From contig DUEN01000021.1 of NCBI GenBank assembly GCA_011176545.1, positions 1 to 64,000 of the forward strand: 64,000 bases of DNA, written 5' to 3'. The stretch's first letter is position 1, and the number at the start of each line of letters is the position of its first letter. Both the position numbers and the translations under genes were made by a program. Of this stretch, positions 52,601-61,056 are shown one piece after another. Source of the DNA: Caldilineae bacterium (lineage in GTDB: Bacteria; Chloroflexota; Anaerolineae; DUEN01). The notes beneath the pieces are model-generated. The model searched no databases and was not told the DNA's origin. It saw nothing but the letters and a program-made list of their open reading frames with translations.

Positions 52601-54296
52601 GCGGCGTGACGGTCCCATAGCCGGGGGCGTAGTTACCGGTGGAAAAGAGGATGCTCAATGCCGGGTTCATCCGTTGGATACTATCCAGCAACCGATCCCG
52701 TTCCTGCCATCCATCGTTGTCTCCGCCCGGATTGCCCCAGGAGTTAGTAACGATCTGAATGTCATCTTCAGTGCCGGGGAAGCCGTCATACCCCAGAGCG
52801 GAGAACAGGAAGGCGTCCTCATCGATGGGGGAGACGTAGAAGTTGCCGTTGACCGTTAACTTGACGTCCTTCCCCCCGCCGACGACCATGCCCGTGCCAG
52901 GTGTGCCGTCGCCGGCCGGCTTCCAGTCCGGCGCGTTGCCATCGATTACGCCCTGACCGGCGACGTTGGAGGCGACCAACTGGCCGTGATCCCCGCCAGC
53001 CTCAGTGAAATCCTGGACGATGAAGGCAACCAGGTCCCCATTACCAGGCTCGCCGAAGTCCTGCACGCCGTTGCCGGCCACCCCCATCCCCCATAGCCAG
53101 TCCGCGGTGGGGATTGGGTTGACGCCATCAGCGATGAAGTAGACCAGGCCACCGGACACGTCCGCGTACCCGTCGCCGTCCAGGTCCTTACAGGCCGTCT
53201 CGTCACCCTTGCGCACCGGCTTCTCATCGGTGAAGTCGTAGTCGTTGTCCAGGTCCACGTATACCGTGTCGTATACGCCAGGCTCGTTCTCGTCCACGAC
53301 CAGCACGGCGACCCGCTCATCATACCAGTATTCCTGCAGGGTCCTATCGGGGTGGCTGCCGATGTGGTAGACGCCGCTCTTGCTGGTACCAGGGACACGG
53401 TAGACATGTCCTTCCGGATCGGTGGAGCCGATGGGCGTGTAGATCAGGCTGTAGGTCCCATCGCCGTTGTCGATCAGCTCGTCGCCCGAGCGCGTCGTCG
53501 AGGTGTCGGCGTAATCGGCCTCCCCTCCGGCGACGAAGCTCGTGCCCCAGAAATGATCCAGGACCCAAAGGAGCATGGAGTAACTATCGAACATCTCGGG
53601 CCAGCCGTAGTATGGCGAACTCGGGTCCGTGATGCGAGCCTGGGTGCCTTCCAGGTCTGGATGGCAGAAGTCAACGCCCGAGTCGTTCACCATGACTTTG
53701 ACGCCCTGCCCGGTGAACCCCTTCTCCCAGGCGGCCTTGGATTTGTGGTTATCCAGGACGTCGAACCACCCGGAGATGCCCTGAGCGGCCTCAGGACGTG
53801 CCCGTTGGGCCTTCGCGCCGCTGCGGATGGCCGCCAGGCGGGCCTGAATCGCGTCGCGATCGGGCGAGCGAGCGATCTCTGGTTCCACCGGCTTCGGGGG
53901 CTCATAGACGTTAGCCAGCGGGCGCACGGCGACCACTGTGTCGAGGGAGGCGATCTTCGGGATCACCCCGGCCTTAGCCGTACCCACGATCAGTTGCAGT
54001 CCGTTGGGATACACAAACGGGCGCACCACCTGTCGTACCAGGTACTGGCTGAGGTCCGTGCCCGCTTTGACGTATACCAGTATATCGATCGTGTCCCGAG
54101 CCGCTGCTCCCTCCAGTTGCTTGGCCAGTTTGGTGTGGATCTTACGCGCGGCCACGTCACTGGCCGCGCTCACTGTCGTCGGCCCTCCCCAATGGGGCGC
54201 GGCAGTCGAATCCGCCTGAGCCGAGATAGCGAACAACGGCAACACCAGGACGACGATCAGCAACACTGCCGTGGCTCGAGAGATGCTTACTCTCAT
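49686..54296 (-). CDS. Secreted S8 (subtilisin-like) serine protease, 1536 residues
   Basis: Large exported protease: a signal peptide (about 8-28, cut near AQA), an I9-like propeptide (about 50-130), and a subtilase domain with Asp205 (NDSGVDF), His437 (GDHGQLVAS), oxyanion Asn518 (TNSWGNPGG) and Ser649 (GTSRSAP). About 230 residues separate Asp and His, far more than usual, including DxDxDG calcium-type loops (DLDGDGYAD). Downstream come beta-sandwich domains, another DLDGDGAVD loop, a pre-peptidase C-terminal domain (about 1210-1330), and a DNRLRE-type C-terminal domain (about 1400-1530). No cell-wall anchor is seen, so it is probably free or glycan-bound. Nutrient proteolysis is likely. 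Confidence 0.9.
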   Translation of the reverse strand: MRVSISRATAVLLIVVLVLPLFAISAQADSTAAPHWGGPTTVSAASDVAARKIHTKLAKQLEGAAARDTIDILVYVKAGTDLSQYLVRQVVRPFVYPNGLQLIVGTAKAGVIPKIASLDTVVAVRPLANVYEPPKPVEPEIARSPDRDAIQARLAAIRSGAKAQRARPEAAQGISGWFDVLDNHKSKAAWEKGFTGQGVKVMVNDSGVDFCHPDLEGTQARITDPSSPYYGWPEMFDSYSMLLWVLDHFWGTSFVAGGEADYADTSTTRSGDELIDNGDGTYSLIYTPIGSTDPEGHVYRVPGTSKSGVYHIGSHPDRTLQEYWYDERVAVLVVDENEPGVYDTVYVDLDNDYDFTDEKPVRKGDETACKDLDGDGYADVSGGLVYFIADGVNPIPTADWLWGMGVAGNGVQDFGEPGNGDLVAFIVQDFTEAGGDHGQLVASNVAGQGVIDGNAPDWKPAGDGTPGTGMVVGGGKDVKLTVNGNFYVSPIDEDAFLFSALGYDGFPGTEDDIQIVTNSWGNPGGDNDGWQERDRLLDSIQRMNPALSILFSTGNYAPGYGTVTPPSPMNVIGVGASTQYGSSEFGAMELASMDQITYGDVSSFSSRGPSARGEVGVHVVANGAWGAGALSLNEVGDGWTAWQTWGGTSRSAPVTAGNLALVYDAYRQVHGVWPDYETARAILMAGADDSNYDVLVQGAGRVNADRATDIAAGLGGVYVEPDSWSFGDYRGVNYPGFANIMFPGQSSTKAFTVYNPGPTDQVVTIATDRLVKIGEMNFDWTTAPVSDEGPYEFPMPDYLRDLTPDIPEGTDLMIVRWTIPLDEFDPDGDLNWDQRWYGAIYDWTDVNGDGDLWEDLDGDGAVDRDAGEMDERELVLFTYWRPYNIGGHMTVQRPLERMHDGIYLGLIHRQRNEAIPQTHFKFKVEFYQHAPWPWLSVEPTSLTVPAGGSATFEATMTVPSSAAYGIYEGSIRVDDGSHTSVIPALVNVAAFSPNFTFGGPPASEGPYDNGRVYPGQDWVGQAANGDWRFYMVDIPEVPENSSLIVDTRWDYPGTDIDTIIMGPVPSDYSDEEPEYYGPYTLDTVGRSADTNQGGGRWLWDTATGLNREIVTAPAREGLHVIALHNVIFGGDAIYESVTGQAGLIMAEPSVIDEVAVTDSGTVQVTVNATVPLPDLVAEGFGLGKPEVYPDQVVYQDDPDDPSTASYTRTVTIEHGARLDVEIHGQAGDDLDLYVYYVDGENLILLGSSFTPTADEFVSITFPPDGQYLIAVHGWSVPTGVTTFELTVNAVQGYDLQVTDVPEGPFAPGQEITFNLHWTKALAEGESAEGLLLLGPSMAPGALAIPVRIRAAVFSEPMSTDVPVVMDTHMHGGEPDTNFGEWPKLHVGANDTLRAVLWADVSSIPAPYPVDQATLYVWVDSFAGGGSPHDLTVHQVLSAWDEPTTTWNAPWAAAGGDYDPTVVGSTTISAADAGRWVTIDITPLVQQWVADPSTNLGLMLRATGESWTRFNLASSEYWDDSVRPYIHIEYRAPVPPE

Positions 54297-54513
54297 GATG
54301 ACGCTACTCCTTTTCTCAGAGAATGGAGATTCGATGAACCGAGGAGAAGATCAGATTATCCTATGCGGGACCTCACCTCCTTTCTCTCCTACGGCCTGCC
54401 TTAGTGGATCTCTATGAGGACATCGAGGAGATGAAATACCTCCTGCTTCCGAGGCATCTTCGCTTGTCAGGGAACCTCTCTCAAGGGGACTAACCATGAA
54501 AGCCTTTTCAGGA

Positions 54514-54541
54514 ATTATAGCCAGGCTGAGTGCGTTGTCAA
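54514..54541 (-). promoter_or_regulatory. Consensus promoter for the S8 protease
   Basis: On the minus strand TTGACA (54541-54536), a 16-base spacer and TATAAT (54519-54514), a perfect match to both boxes. Transcription would start near 54507, giving a leader of about 210 bases with no other gene in it. Confidence 0.75.
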
Positions 54542-54565
54542 AGACGGATTTCCCCGGCCCCGTCT
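54542..54565 (-). terminator. Terminator-like hairpin after the NERD gene
   Basis: Minus-strand AGACGG (54565-54560) pairs with CCGTCT (54547-54542), and the next bases are TTTGACA, so the T-run of the hairpin merges into the -35 box of the protease promoter. Short stem, moderate strength. Confidence 0.45.
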
Positions 54566-54579
54566 AAACCGAATCGCCT

Positions 54580-56457
54580 TTAGGGTGCTTCGCCTTCAGC
54601 GGGACGCGTCGCCTGAGGTGATGGCTCCACCACAGGTTGCGCGGGCGCCCGACGATCGTAGTAAAGTAGGTAGACGCGATCGATCAGGGTATTTACCTCG
54701 GACTCGAAGCGAATCCACTGATCCTCGGCCTGGATCCGGGCTGACGTGATCCATCTCGCCGCATCCAATTGCTGCCACGTCGGACCAAAGGAGCGCGCTC
54801 CAAACGCCAGGGTACCTCCCAAGAGAGCGCCACAGAGGATCAACAGGGCCCATCGCAGCCACAACCGCCGCGTGATCCTCCCTCTCCTGCGCCACGCCGA
54901 TCCACGCCATATCCCGCCCAGGGCGGCGAAGACGGCGGTGAGGAAGGAGGCGAAGAACCAAGCACCGCCTCGCACGGTGTTCACGGTATACGCATTTAAC
55001 CCAGGATGGGAACGCTCCCAGGCCAGCAAGGTCACGCCGGTCAGGGAGAAGAAGATTAGCATCCAGATGAGTACCCGTCGGAGCCAGTGTCGGGTTGCAT
55101 ATAAGATGGGCCACGCCGGGGTCTGAAAGCCTCCCCGGATCCCGCCCAGGATCGCCCAGACACCCCCGATGAGGGCGCTCCATATATAGCCTGACGCCAG
55201 TTGGGACGATCCGATGGCGGATGGATTCGATCTCGTCCACAGCGATCCCAACCATCCCAGGATCACGCCCAGAACCCCTGCGCTCACCAGGCCAGCGAGA
55301 GGACGGAACAGATATCGATTGAGGGGAGAGGGCCTTCCCACGACGCGCAGCCGGACGGGTATCTCGATCGGGTCCTCGGACGCGCTCGACTCCACGTAAA
55401 TCCTCGCCTCATGAGGCCGCTCTCGGATAGGAAGGGCTTCCGTGTTCACCCTCACGAGGGCCTCCAAAGGCTGGCCGCTAAACGTCCGAGGCTCCACCCG
55501 CAGCCACGGAACGCTCGTCTGCAGTACGCCGAAAAGATAGCCGCGTCCCCGTCCTTTACACACCCGTAACGTGGCCGTTCCCGTCTGCCCGGAGAGGAGG
55601 TATCCGAAGTCAAGCTGCCTCGGCTTGATCGAAAGCCGCGGCCGGGGGACCAGGCCCGTCCCAATCAGGAAGGTCTCCAGGAGGATCCGGGGATCCGTCT
55701 CCCGCTGGCGGACGACATCGCGGGCCAGTTCCGCCAAGTGCCTGGCCCCCTGCTCATCCAGCCATCGCGCCAGCGTCCCGTTGCGCAGATGATAGATGCC
55801 ATCCTCCGGATGTCGGTCCATGTGTCTGATCGCCGCCCGGACATCCCAGACTTTCTTGCCGCTTCCCAGCAGCCCGCCTGATCGGAAGATGAAAGGCTCC
55901 GACGCCCGTCGCGGCATCCATGGCCGATCACGTAACGCCGTGGCCAGGGCTTCCCGGAGATGACGATCGGATAAGGTCGGCTCATACGAGGGTTTCATCG
56001 AGGTCACCGCTTCCGCCAGGGTATCCATCGTTACGAAATGGAACCCGGCCTCCTGATGGTTTTGCCTCTCGACATCCGACTGGGACAGGACCACCATGTG
56101 ATAGATCGGGGGACGCAACGCCGGGAACCTCTCTCGCAGAAAGGACCGCAGCTCATGCGCCACTGATCTCGCCTCCTCGGCGAGATTGGACGAGGGGATC
56201 GCCCCTCCCGAGAGGCGTCTTTTCAGCCAGGACTTACGTCGCACTCGCCAGGCACCTCCCTCCCGCCGTCGGCCCTCTATGTAGACGACGAACACGCCTT
56301 GTGGGCCGACGACGATGGCATCCGGCGCGCGACGGTGAGCATGGGGATTGGCGACGACGATGTAGTCCTCGGGAAGAGCGTCCTCCAACAACGATATTAA
56401 CAGCTCAGGAGCGGCCTTTCCGTCCTCTGCCAGCGGATCGGCCATCACCTTTGCCAT
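54580..56457 (-). CDS. NERD-domain membrane protein with Ig-like middle domain
   Basis: A 625-residue protein. Residues about 25-150 resemble the NERD nuclease-related domain (PDAIVVGPQGVFVVYIEG), though the usual E-x-K catalytic pair reads E-G-R, so activity is uncertain. Residues about 270-385 form an Ig-like beta domain of the type with LDFG...TATLRV and VPWLRVEP. The C-terminal third has five or so transmembrane helices (about 395-590) and a charged tail. It follows a DnaB-like ATPase by 98 bases. Function unknown; a link to Tad pili rests only on position. Confidence 0.65.
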   Translation of the reverse strand: MAKVMADPLAEDGKAAPELLISLLEDALPEDYIVVANPHAHRRAPDAIVVGPQGVFVVYIEGRRREGGAWRVRRKSWLKRRLSGGAIPSSNLAEEARSVAHELRSFLRERFPALRPPIYHMVVLSQSDVERQNHQEAGFHFVTMDTLAEAVTSMKPSYEPTLSDRHLREALATALRDRPWMPRRASEPFIFRSGGLLGSGKKVWDVRAAIRHMDRHPEDGIYHLRNGTLARWLDEQGARHLAELARDVVRQRETDPRILLETFLIGTGLVPRPRLSIKPRQLDFGYLLSGQTGTATLRVCKGRGRGYLFGVLQTSVPWLRVEPRTFSGQPLEALVRVNTEALPIRERPHEARIYVESSASEDPIEIPVRLRVVGRPSPLNRYLFRPLAGLVSAGVLGVILGWLGSLWTRSNPSAIGSSQLASGYIWSALIGGVWAILGGIRGGFQTPAWPILYATRHWLRRVLIWMLIFFSLTGVTLLAWERSHPGLNAYTVNTVRGGAWFFASFLTAVFAALGGIWRGSAWRRRGRITRRLWLRWALLILCGALLGGTLAFGARSFGPTWQQLDAARWITSARIQAEDQWIRFESEVNTLIDRVYLLYYDRRAPAQPVVEPSPQATRPAEGEAP

Positions 56458-56555
56458 TGCCGTTACCCCGTCCCCGCCCCCTTGTGGGAGCTGTTGGGCC
56501 GGTTTGCCGATGGCTCATCGATGCGATGGGGATCTCCGCCCCCACACGGGGCTCA

Positions 56556-57608
56556 CTATTCCAACGTGACCTTCTCATCCACCAACCGTTCACGCACGAA
56601 ACCACCTATAGGCACCATGCGGAAATGAGCCGCATCCAGGGCGAACTCCATATCCACGTGATGACGGCCGGCCCGGTTTTTCTCGACGCTGAGGACGACC
56701 CAGTTACGCATGGCCTCGGCCTTCAGGGGGTTATATATTAGGTGCTCGCGACTGATGATGTCGTACTTGTTATTCAGCATGAGGCCGATGTCCGCCTCGT
56801 ACTGCAACGCGGAGCTGCCACGCAGGTCAGATAGCCGCATGCGCTTCACCTTCAATCCCGGACGATCCGAGGCCGCGATGGCGATGACCTGGATCCCCAT
56901 CGACATGGCCAGGTCCTTCAGCCCCTGGGCCAAATAGGTCGTCACCTCCGTCTCCGGCTGCAAACTGCTCGATTCCACCGGCACCTTCTGCAGGTAATCC
57001 ACCACCAACAGCAGCTCCTGCAACCCGGAGTCCAGGGCTTCCCGCACCCACTGCCGGATATGCTCCAGTGTCGAGATCCCGCCACCGGCCTTCACCAGGA
57101 TCAGGCGATCGGCATAAGCCTTCATCGCGTCGAGGAGCGGCGCGTAACGGGGGATATGCCCTAGCTTCGTGAGGAGGCCAACGCCATCGGAGCTCTCCAG
57201 CGCCAGATCGCTGAGCTTACGCAGGGTCAGCGCCCGATCCGCCTGTCCCAACTCCGCGCTCTCCAAGCATATTAAACGCAACATCAGATGGACGCGGTCA
57301 TGCTCGTAACACACGTACATGGCCCCGGCGTCGGGGTGATCGCGCACGACGTTGCGAGCCACCTGAAGGCCGAAGATGGTCTTACCTACCCCGAAGGGGC
57401 CGCCCACAACCATCAATTCGCCACGCCGCAGCCCCCCGTTGAGGACGTCATCCAAGGGAGTGAAGCCCGTGGCCAACGGCCGGAAGCGCGTCACCTCCCC
57501 ACTGGCCGTCTGCTCCTCCGTCTCTTGCATCACCTGGGCCAGCGTGGCCGGCCCGATCCTCTCCCGCCCCCACGGACTGGCCCATTGTCCGCTTTCCATA
57601 AAGCCCAC
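56556..57608 (-). CDS. DnaB/RadA-like RecA-fold ATPase
   Basis: A 350-residue P-loop ATPase related to the C-terminal domain of replicative helicase DnaB: GFTPLDDVLNGGLRRGEL, Walker A GGPFGVGKT (about 69-77), Walker B LLLVVDYLQKV, and a DLRGSSALQYEAD...SVEKNRAGRHH stretch like the sensor/DNA-loop region. The primase-interacting N-terminal domain of DnaB is absent, so it is not the main helicase. It lies just after cpaF in the Tad cluster (25 bases) and before the NERD gene. Substrate is unknown; a chromosomal or mobile-element origin are both possible. Confidence 0.75.
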   Translation of the reverse strand: MGFMESGQWASPWGRERIGPATLAQVMQETEEQTASGEVTRFRPLATGFTPLDDVLNGGLRRGELMVVGGPFGVGKTIFGLQVARNVVRDHPDAGAMYVCYEHDRVHLMLRLICLESAELGQADRALTLRKLSDLALESSDGVGLLTKLGHIPRYAPLLDAMKAYADRLILVKAGGGISTLEHIRQWVREALDSGLQELLLVVDYLQKVPVESSSLQPETEVTTYLAQGLKDLAMSMGIQVIAIAASDRPGLKVKRMRLSDLRGSSALQYEADIGLMLNNKYDIISREHLIYNPLKAEAMRNWVVLSVEKNRAGRHHVDMEFALDAAHFRMVPIGGFVRERLVDEKVTLE

Positions 57609-57633
57609 CTCATGCGCTTCCTAATAATCCGCC

Positions 57634-58986
57634 TCACCTGCGTACGGGAGCGAAGATAGAAGGAGACAGGAAGATCCCCGCCGCCTCGATTTTATCCATG
57701 AACTTGGGGCGCACTCCCATCCCCGTGAAGTATCCCTGCACTCGGCCCTCCCGCACACCTGTCTGCACGAAGCGGAAGAGATCCTGCATGACGATGACAT
57801 CCCCCTCCATGCCCTGCACCTCCGTGATCTGCACCACCTTGCGGCTGCCGTCGATCAGGCGATCGAGGTGCACCACGAGATCGAAGGCGGAGGCGATCTG
57901 CTCACGCACGGCGCGCAACGGGAGATCCATCCCTGCCATCAAAGCCATCGTCTCGATGCGGCGTAACGTATCTCGCGGGCTGTTCGAATGCGCGGTGGTG
58001 AGCGAGCCATCGTGACCGGTGTTCATGGCCTGTAGCATGTCCAGGGCCTCCCCGCCGCGGACCTCGCCCACAATGATGCGGTCGGGCCGCATACGCAGCG
58101 CGTTGATGACCAGTTGCCGGATCGTGACCTCACCCCGCCCCTCCACGTTAGGCGGCCGAGACTCCAGGCGCACGACGTGCCGCTGGTGAAGTTGCAGCTC
58201 CGCGGCGTCCTCGATGGTGATGATGCGCTCCCTGGAGGGCAGGAAGCTGGAGAGGACGTTCAGGAGCGTCGTCTTGCCGGTAGACGTCCCGCCTGACACG
58301 ACGATGTTAAGCCGGGCCAGCACGCAGGCCCGCAGGAACTCCGCCATCTCCTCCGTCAGGGTGCCCAGCCGGATCAGATCATCGACCGTGTACACCGTGC
58401 GGGCGAACTTGCGGATGCTGATGCAGGGGCCGACGAGGGAGAGCGGCGGGATGATGATGTTCACCCGGGAGCCGTCAGGGAGGCGCGCATCCACCATCGG
58501 GCTGCTCTCATCCACACGACGCCCCAGCGGCGCGACGATGCGGTCGATGATGCGGAGCAGCTCCTCCACATCCCGGAAGCGGATGTCCGTCTCCTCCAGG
58601 ACGCCGTTCCGCTCGATATATACCTGATCCGGCCCGTTCACCAGGATCTCGGTGACGGTCTCATCGCGGAGCAAGGGCTCGATCGGACCGTACCCCAGGA
58701 CGTCCGCCACGATTTGCTCGAAGAGATCGGCCCGCTCGGCGCGGCTCAGGGGCACCTTCTCCTCAGCCAGCACCTCGACGAAGATCCGCTCCAGGGCGCG
58801 GCGCACCTCTTCCACGTTCTTCGTATCAATCTGGGGGCTCAACTCGGCCAACAGCCGCTGCTGTACGCGCTGCTTCAGCCTGGTATAGGGCTCGCCATCG
58901 CCTGAGCGCGGGGTTCCGCTATGTCCATTGCGCGTGCCATCGCGCGTGGAGGAATCGAGGCGACTACTTCGGAAGAAGTTCATCAT
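57634..58986 (-). CDS. cpaF: CpaF/TadA secretion ATPase
   Basis: Hexameric type II/IV secretion ATPase that powers Tad/Flp pilus assembly (450 residues). An N-terminal helical domain (about 35-110) precedes the conserved [21 protein letters not shown], Walker [10 protein letters not shown], the Asp box [12 protein letters not shown], Walker [20 protein letters not shown], and the His box [12 protein letters not shown]. All catalytic motifs are intact. It is separated from tadC by the TPR/propeller gene rather than adjacent, which is unusual for tad loci. Confidence 0.94.
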   Translation of the reverse strand: MMNFFRSSRLDSSTRDGTRNGHSGTPRSGDGEPYTRLKQRVQQRLLAELSPQIDTKNVEEVRRALERIFVEVLAEEKVPLSRAERADLFEQIVADVLGYGPIEPLLRDETVTEILVNGPDQVYIERNGVLEETDIRFRDVEELLRIIDRIVAPLGRRVDESSPMVDARLPDGSRVNIIIPPLSLVGPCISIRKFARTVYTVDDLIRLGTLTEEMAEFLRACVLARLNIVVSGGTSTGKTTLLNVLSSFLPSRERIITIEDAAELQLHQRHVVRLESRPPNVEGRGEVTIRQLVINALRMRPDRIIVGEVRGGEALDMLQAMNTGHDGSLTTAHSNSPRDTLRRIETMALMAGMDLPLRAVREQIASAFDLVVHLDRLIDGSRKVVQITEVQGMEGDVIVMQDLFRFVQTGVREGRVQGYFTGMGVRPKFMDKIEAAGIFLSPSIFAPVRR

Positions 58987-59020
58987 ACATCAACTCCTGA
59001 TCATTGGGATATATTATTCG

Positions 59021-60895
59021 CTACTTCACCCAAATCGGATCGTATTCATCCCACTCCGTATTGCTGATGTTGCGCACGTTGCGCCCCTCGGCGTCCATCA
59101 CGTAAATCTGCTTCACGCCGGTACGGTTGGACCAGAAGACGATGCGCGTGCTATCTGGAGACCACGAGGGGTGCTTATCCCACTCCCACGTGTTCCTGGT
59201 CAGCGCCTTGGGCTCGCTGCCGTCGGCGTAGATCACCCAGATGTCATCGCTGCCGTTCTCCTGGCTGACGAAGGCGATGCGGCTGCCGTCTGGGGACCAG
59301 ACCGGATCGTAGCTCAGCCCGGTCAGCCGCGTGAGCTGCCTCGGTGGCAGGTCGCCGTAGACCTCGTGGCGCGGCAGCGCGATGAAGATCTGAGCCGAGG
59401 GGGTTGTGTCCTTCACGAAGGCCCGATAGCGCCCATCCGGCGAGAATTGCTCCCGCTCATAAAGCTCGCGGAACTGTCGCCGCAGATCGCCGGAATCGCC
59501 CAGGTATTGACGGTTGCTCCCGTCGGGATCCATCACCCACAGCCCGGGCTGATCCTCTTTATCGGACCAGAAGAGGATCCGGCCATGATACGTCGCCAGA
59601 GGACGGGGCGTCGGGGTGGGGACGATGGGTGTCGGCGTCGGTATGGGGGTCGCGGTCGGCGTAGCCGTTGGAGTGGCCGTGGGCGTCAACAATGGCACGA
59701 CCTCAAACATGCGCCCGCGCGCCAGGACCGTGTCCTCCATGGGGAGCTCAGCCGCTCTGCGATACTGCTCATAGGCGAAGTAGAGATCGCCAGCGGCCCG
59801 ATGTTGATCGCCGCTCCGTATGTAGGCCTCATACAGCAGATCCGCGACAGCCCCTCCCAGATAGTCAGGGCGCAGATCATACACCGCGCGGAGCTGCGCG
59901 ACCGCGCCATCCCAGTAACCCGACTCGAACAGATGCTGTCCCTCCAGATACGACTGGGCCAACTGCTTCTCCAGCGCCGCATCCGTATCCCGCGGCCGCA
60001 GGGCCAAAGCCTTGGTGAAATAGTCAAGCGCCTGAGATACGTCCTGAATCGTGGGGGAGGCCCGCTCGAGCGATTCCCGCCCCAATCCCAGGTAGAGCTC
60101 GAAGAGGCGATCCGTGATGGTCTCGGAACGATAATCGAGGTCGAGCCCCCTGATCTGCTCATACTTCGCGATGGCGTCCAGGACCGAACCTTCTTGATAC
60201 GCCGCCTCCGCCTCGGCGAATAGGCGGTCCAATTCCTTCTGTCGCTTGACTTGGGTGATACGCAGGCTGACGTCCCGATATCCCGGTGATCGGATCGAGA
60301 TCTCGGTCAGCAGGTTCAACGCCTTCTCGTTACGCCCCTCCTCCTGCAGAGCGATGGCCCGCTGGTATAGGTCCTGAAGCTCTCGTTGCTCCTTGACCCG
60401 CGCCAGCCCTTGCAACGCCCCCAGGTGATCGGGCACCTCGGCGAGCAGGGTCTCGTAGCGGGCCTGGGCAGCGTCGAGGTCGCCGGCCTCCAGGTAGGCA
60501 TTTCCCTCCGCCAATAGCCGCGCCCGCCATCGCTCCTGTTGCATCCGCGCCCAGATGGGAGCGATCTGGTGGCTGATCAGGCGCGCCCCTTGCACGACCA
60601 GCACGCCGATCATGAGGACAATCAGGGTACGGATCAGAATGGCCCGCCATGGGATGGTCCATCGCCTCGGCCTGACCCGTGTCTTGGCATCGATATCCGC
60701 CTTAAAGCGCGCCTCGGCCAGCATCCGCTGCACCACCCGGCTCTCCGGGAGCTCGCGCGCGAGCGCCTCAAAGCAGCGGATCGCCTGCTCCCACTCCCCT
60801 GCTTGGAGGTGAGCCATCCCCTCCTTGAAGAGGGGATGCTCCCGTTCCACGCCTTCTTTCCCCACGGCTACCGCCATCCGGCTCCCACCATCCAT
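59021..60895 (-). CDS. TPR protein with TolB-like beta-propeller domain
   Basis: A 624-residue single-pass membrane protein. The cytosolic N-terminus (about 15-65) is a TPR-like repeat, then a transmembrane helix (about 88-106). A long extracellular helical region with several TPR units follows (120-390), then a PT-rich linker (TPTATPTATPTATPIPTPTP). The C-terminus is a TolB/WD40-like propeller whose blades repeat SPDG-R-AF/V and DxWVIYADGSEPKALT. It lies between cpaF and tadC in the same orientation. A scaffold or cell-surface binding role is inferred; not a standard Tad component. Confidence 0.75.
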   Translation of the reverse strand: MDGGSRMAVAVGKEGVEREHPLFKEGMAHLQAGEWEQAIRCFEALARELPESRVVQRMLAEARFKADIDAKTRVRPRRWTIPWRAILIRTLIVLMIGVLVVQGARLISHQIAPIWARMQQERWRARLLAEGNAYLEAGDLDAAQARYETLLAEVPDHLGALQGLARVKEQRELQDLYQRAIALQEEGRNEKALNLLTEISIRSPGYRDVSLRITQVKRQKELDRLFAEAEAAYQEGSVLDAIAKYEQIRGLDLDYRSETITDRLFELYLGLGRESLERASPTIQDVSQALDYFTKALALRPRDTDAALEKQLAQSYLEGQHLFESGYWDGAVAQLRAVYDLRPDYLGGAVADLLYEAYIRSGDQHRAAGDLYFAYEQYRRAAELPMEDTVLARGRMFEVVPLLTPTATPTATPTATPIPTPTPIVPTPTPRPLATYHGRILFWSDKEDQPGLWVMDPDGSNRQYLGDSGDLRRQFRELYEREQFSPDGRYRAFVKDTTPSAQIFIALPRHEVYGDLPPRQLTRLTGLSYDPVWSPDGSRIAFVSQENGSDDIWVIYADGSEPKALTRNTWEWDKHPSWSPDSTRIVFWSNRTGVKQIYVMDAEGRNVRNISNTEWDEYDPIWVK

Positions 60896-60901
60896 CCCTT
60901 T

Positions 60902-61017
60902 CGCTCATAATCGAAATAGGCAACATCCGCAAAGGCGTGTTTTGTAAGGGCGCACGGCCGTGCGCCCCTACAATTCGCCCATTCTGGTAGAGGCACGGCG
61001 CCGCCGTGCCTCTACCA
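60902..61017. mobile_element. Copy of the palindrome-bearing repeat element (partial)
   Basis: It begins CGCTCATAATCGAAATAGGC and stays similar to 2991-3110. It holds the palindromes 60944-60971 (GTAAGGGCGCACGG / CCGTGCGCCCCTAC) and 60985-61017 (TGGTAGAGGCACGG, five-base loop, CCGTGCCTCTACCA). The right terminal repeat is not recognisable. It lies between the TPR gene and tadC, on a shared transcript. Confidence 0.6.
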
Positions 61018-61056
61018 TAGGCGAGCATTCCGCTCTCAGCATATCCCGATGATGCG

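Noticed and set aside
51600-52859. 419-codon plus-strand frame over the S8 protease
   Set aside because: Antisense shadow; the minus-strand protein has an intact catalytic triad.
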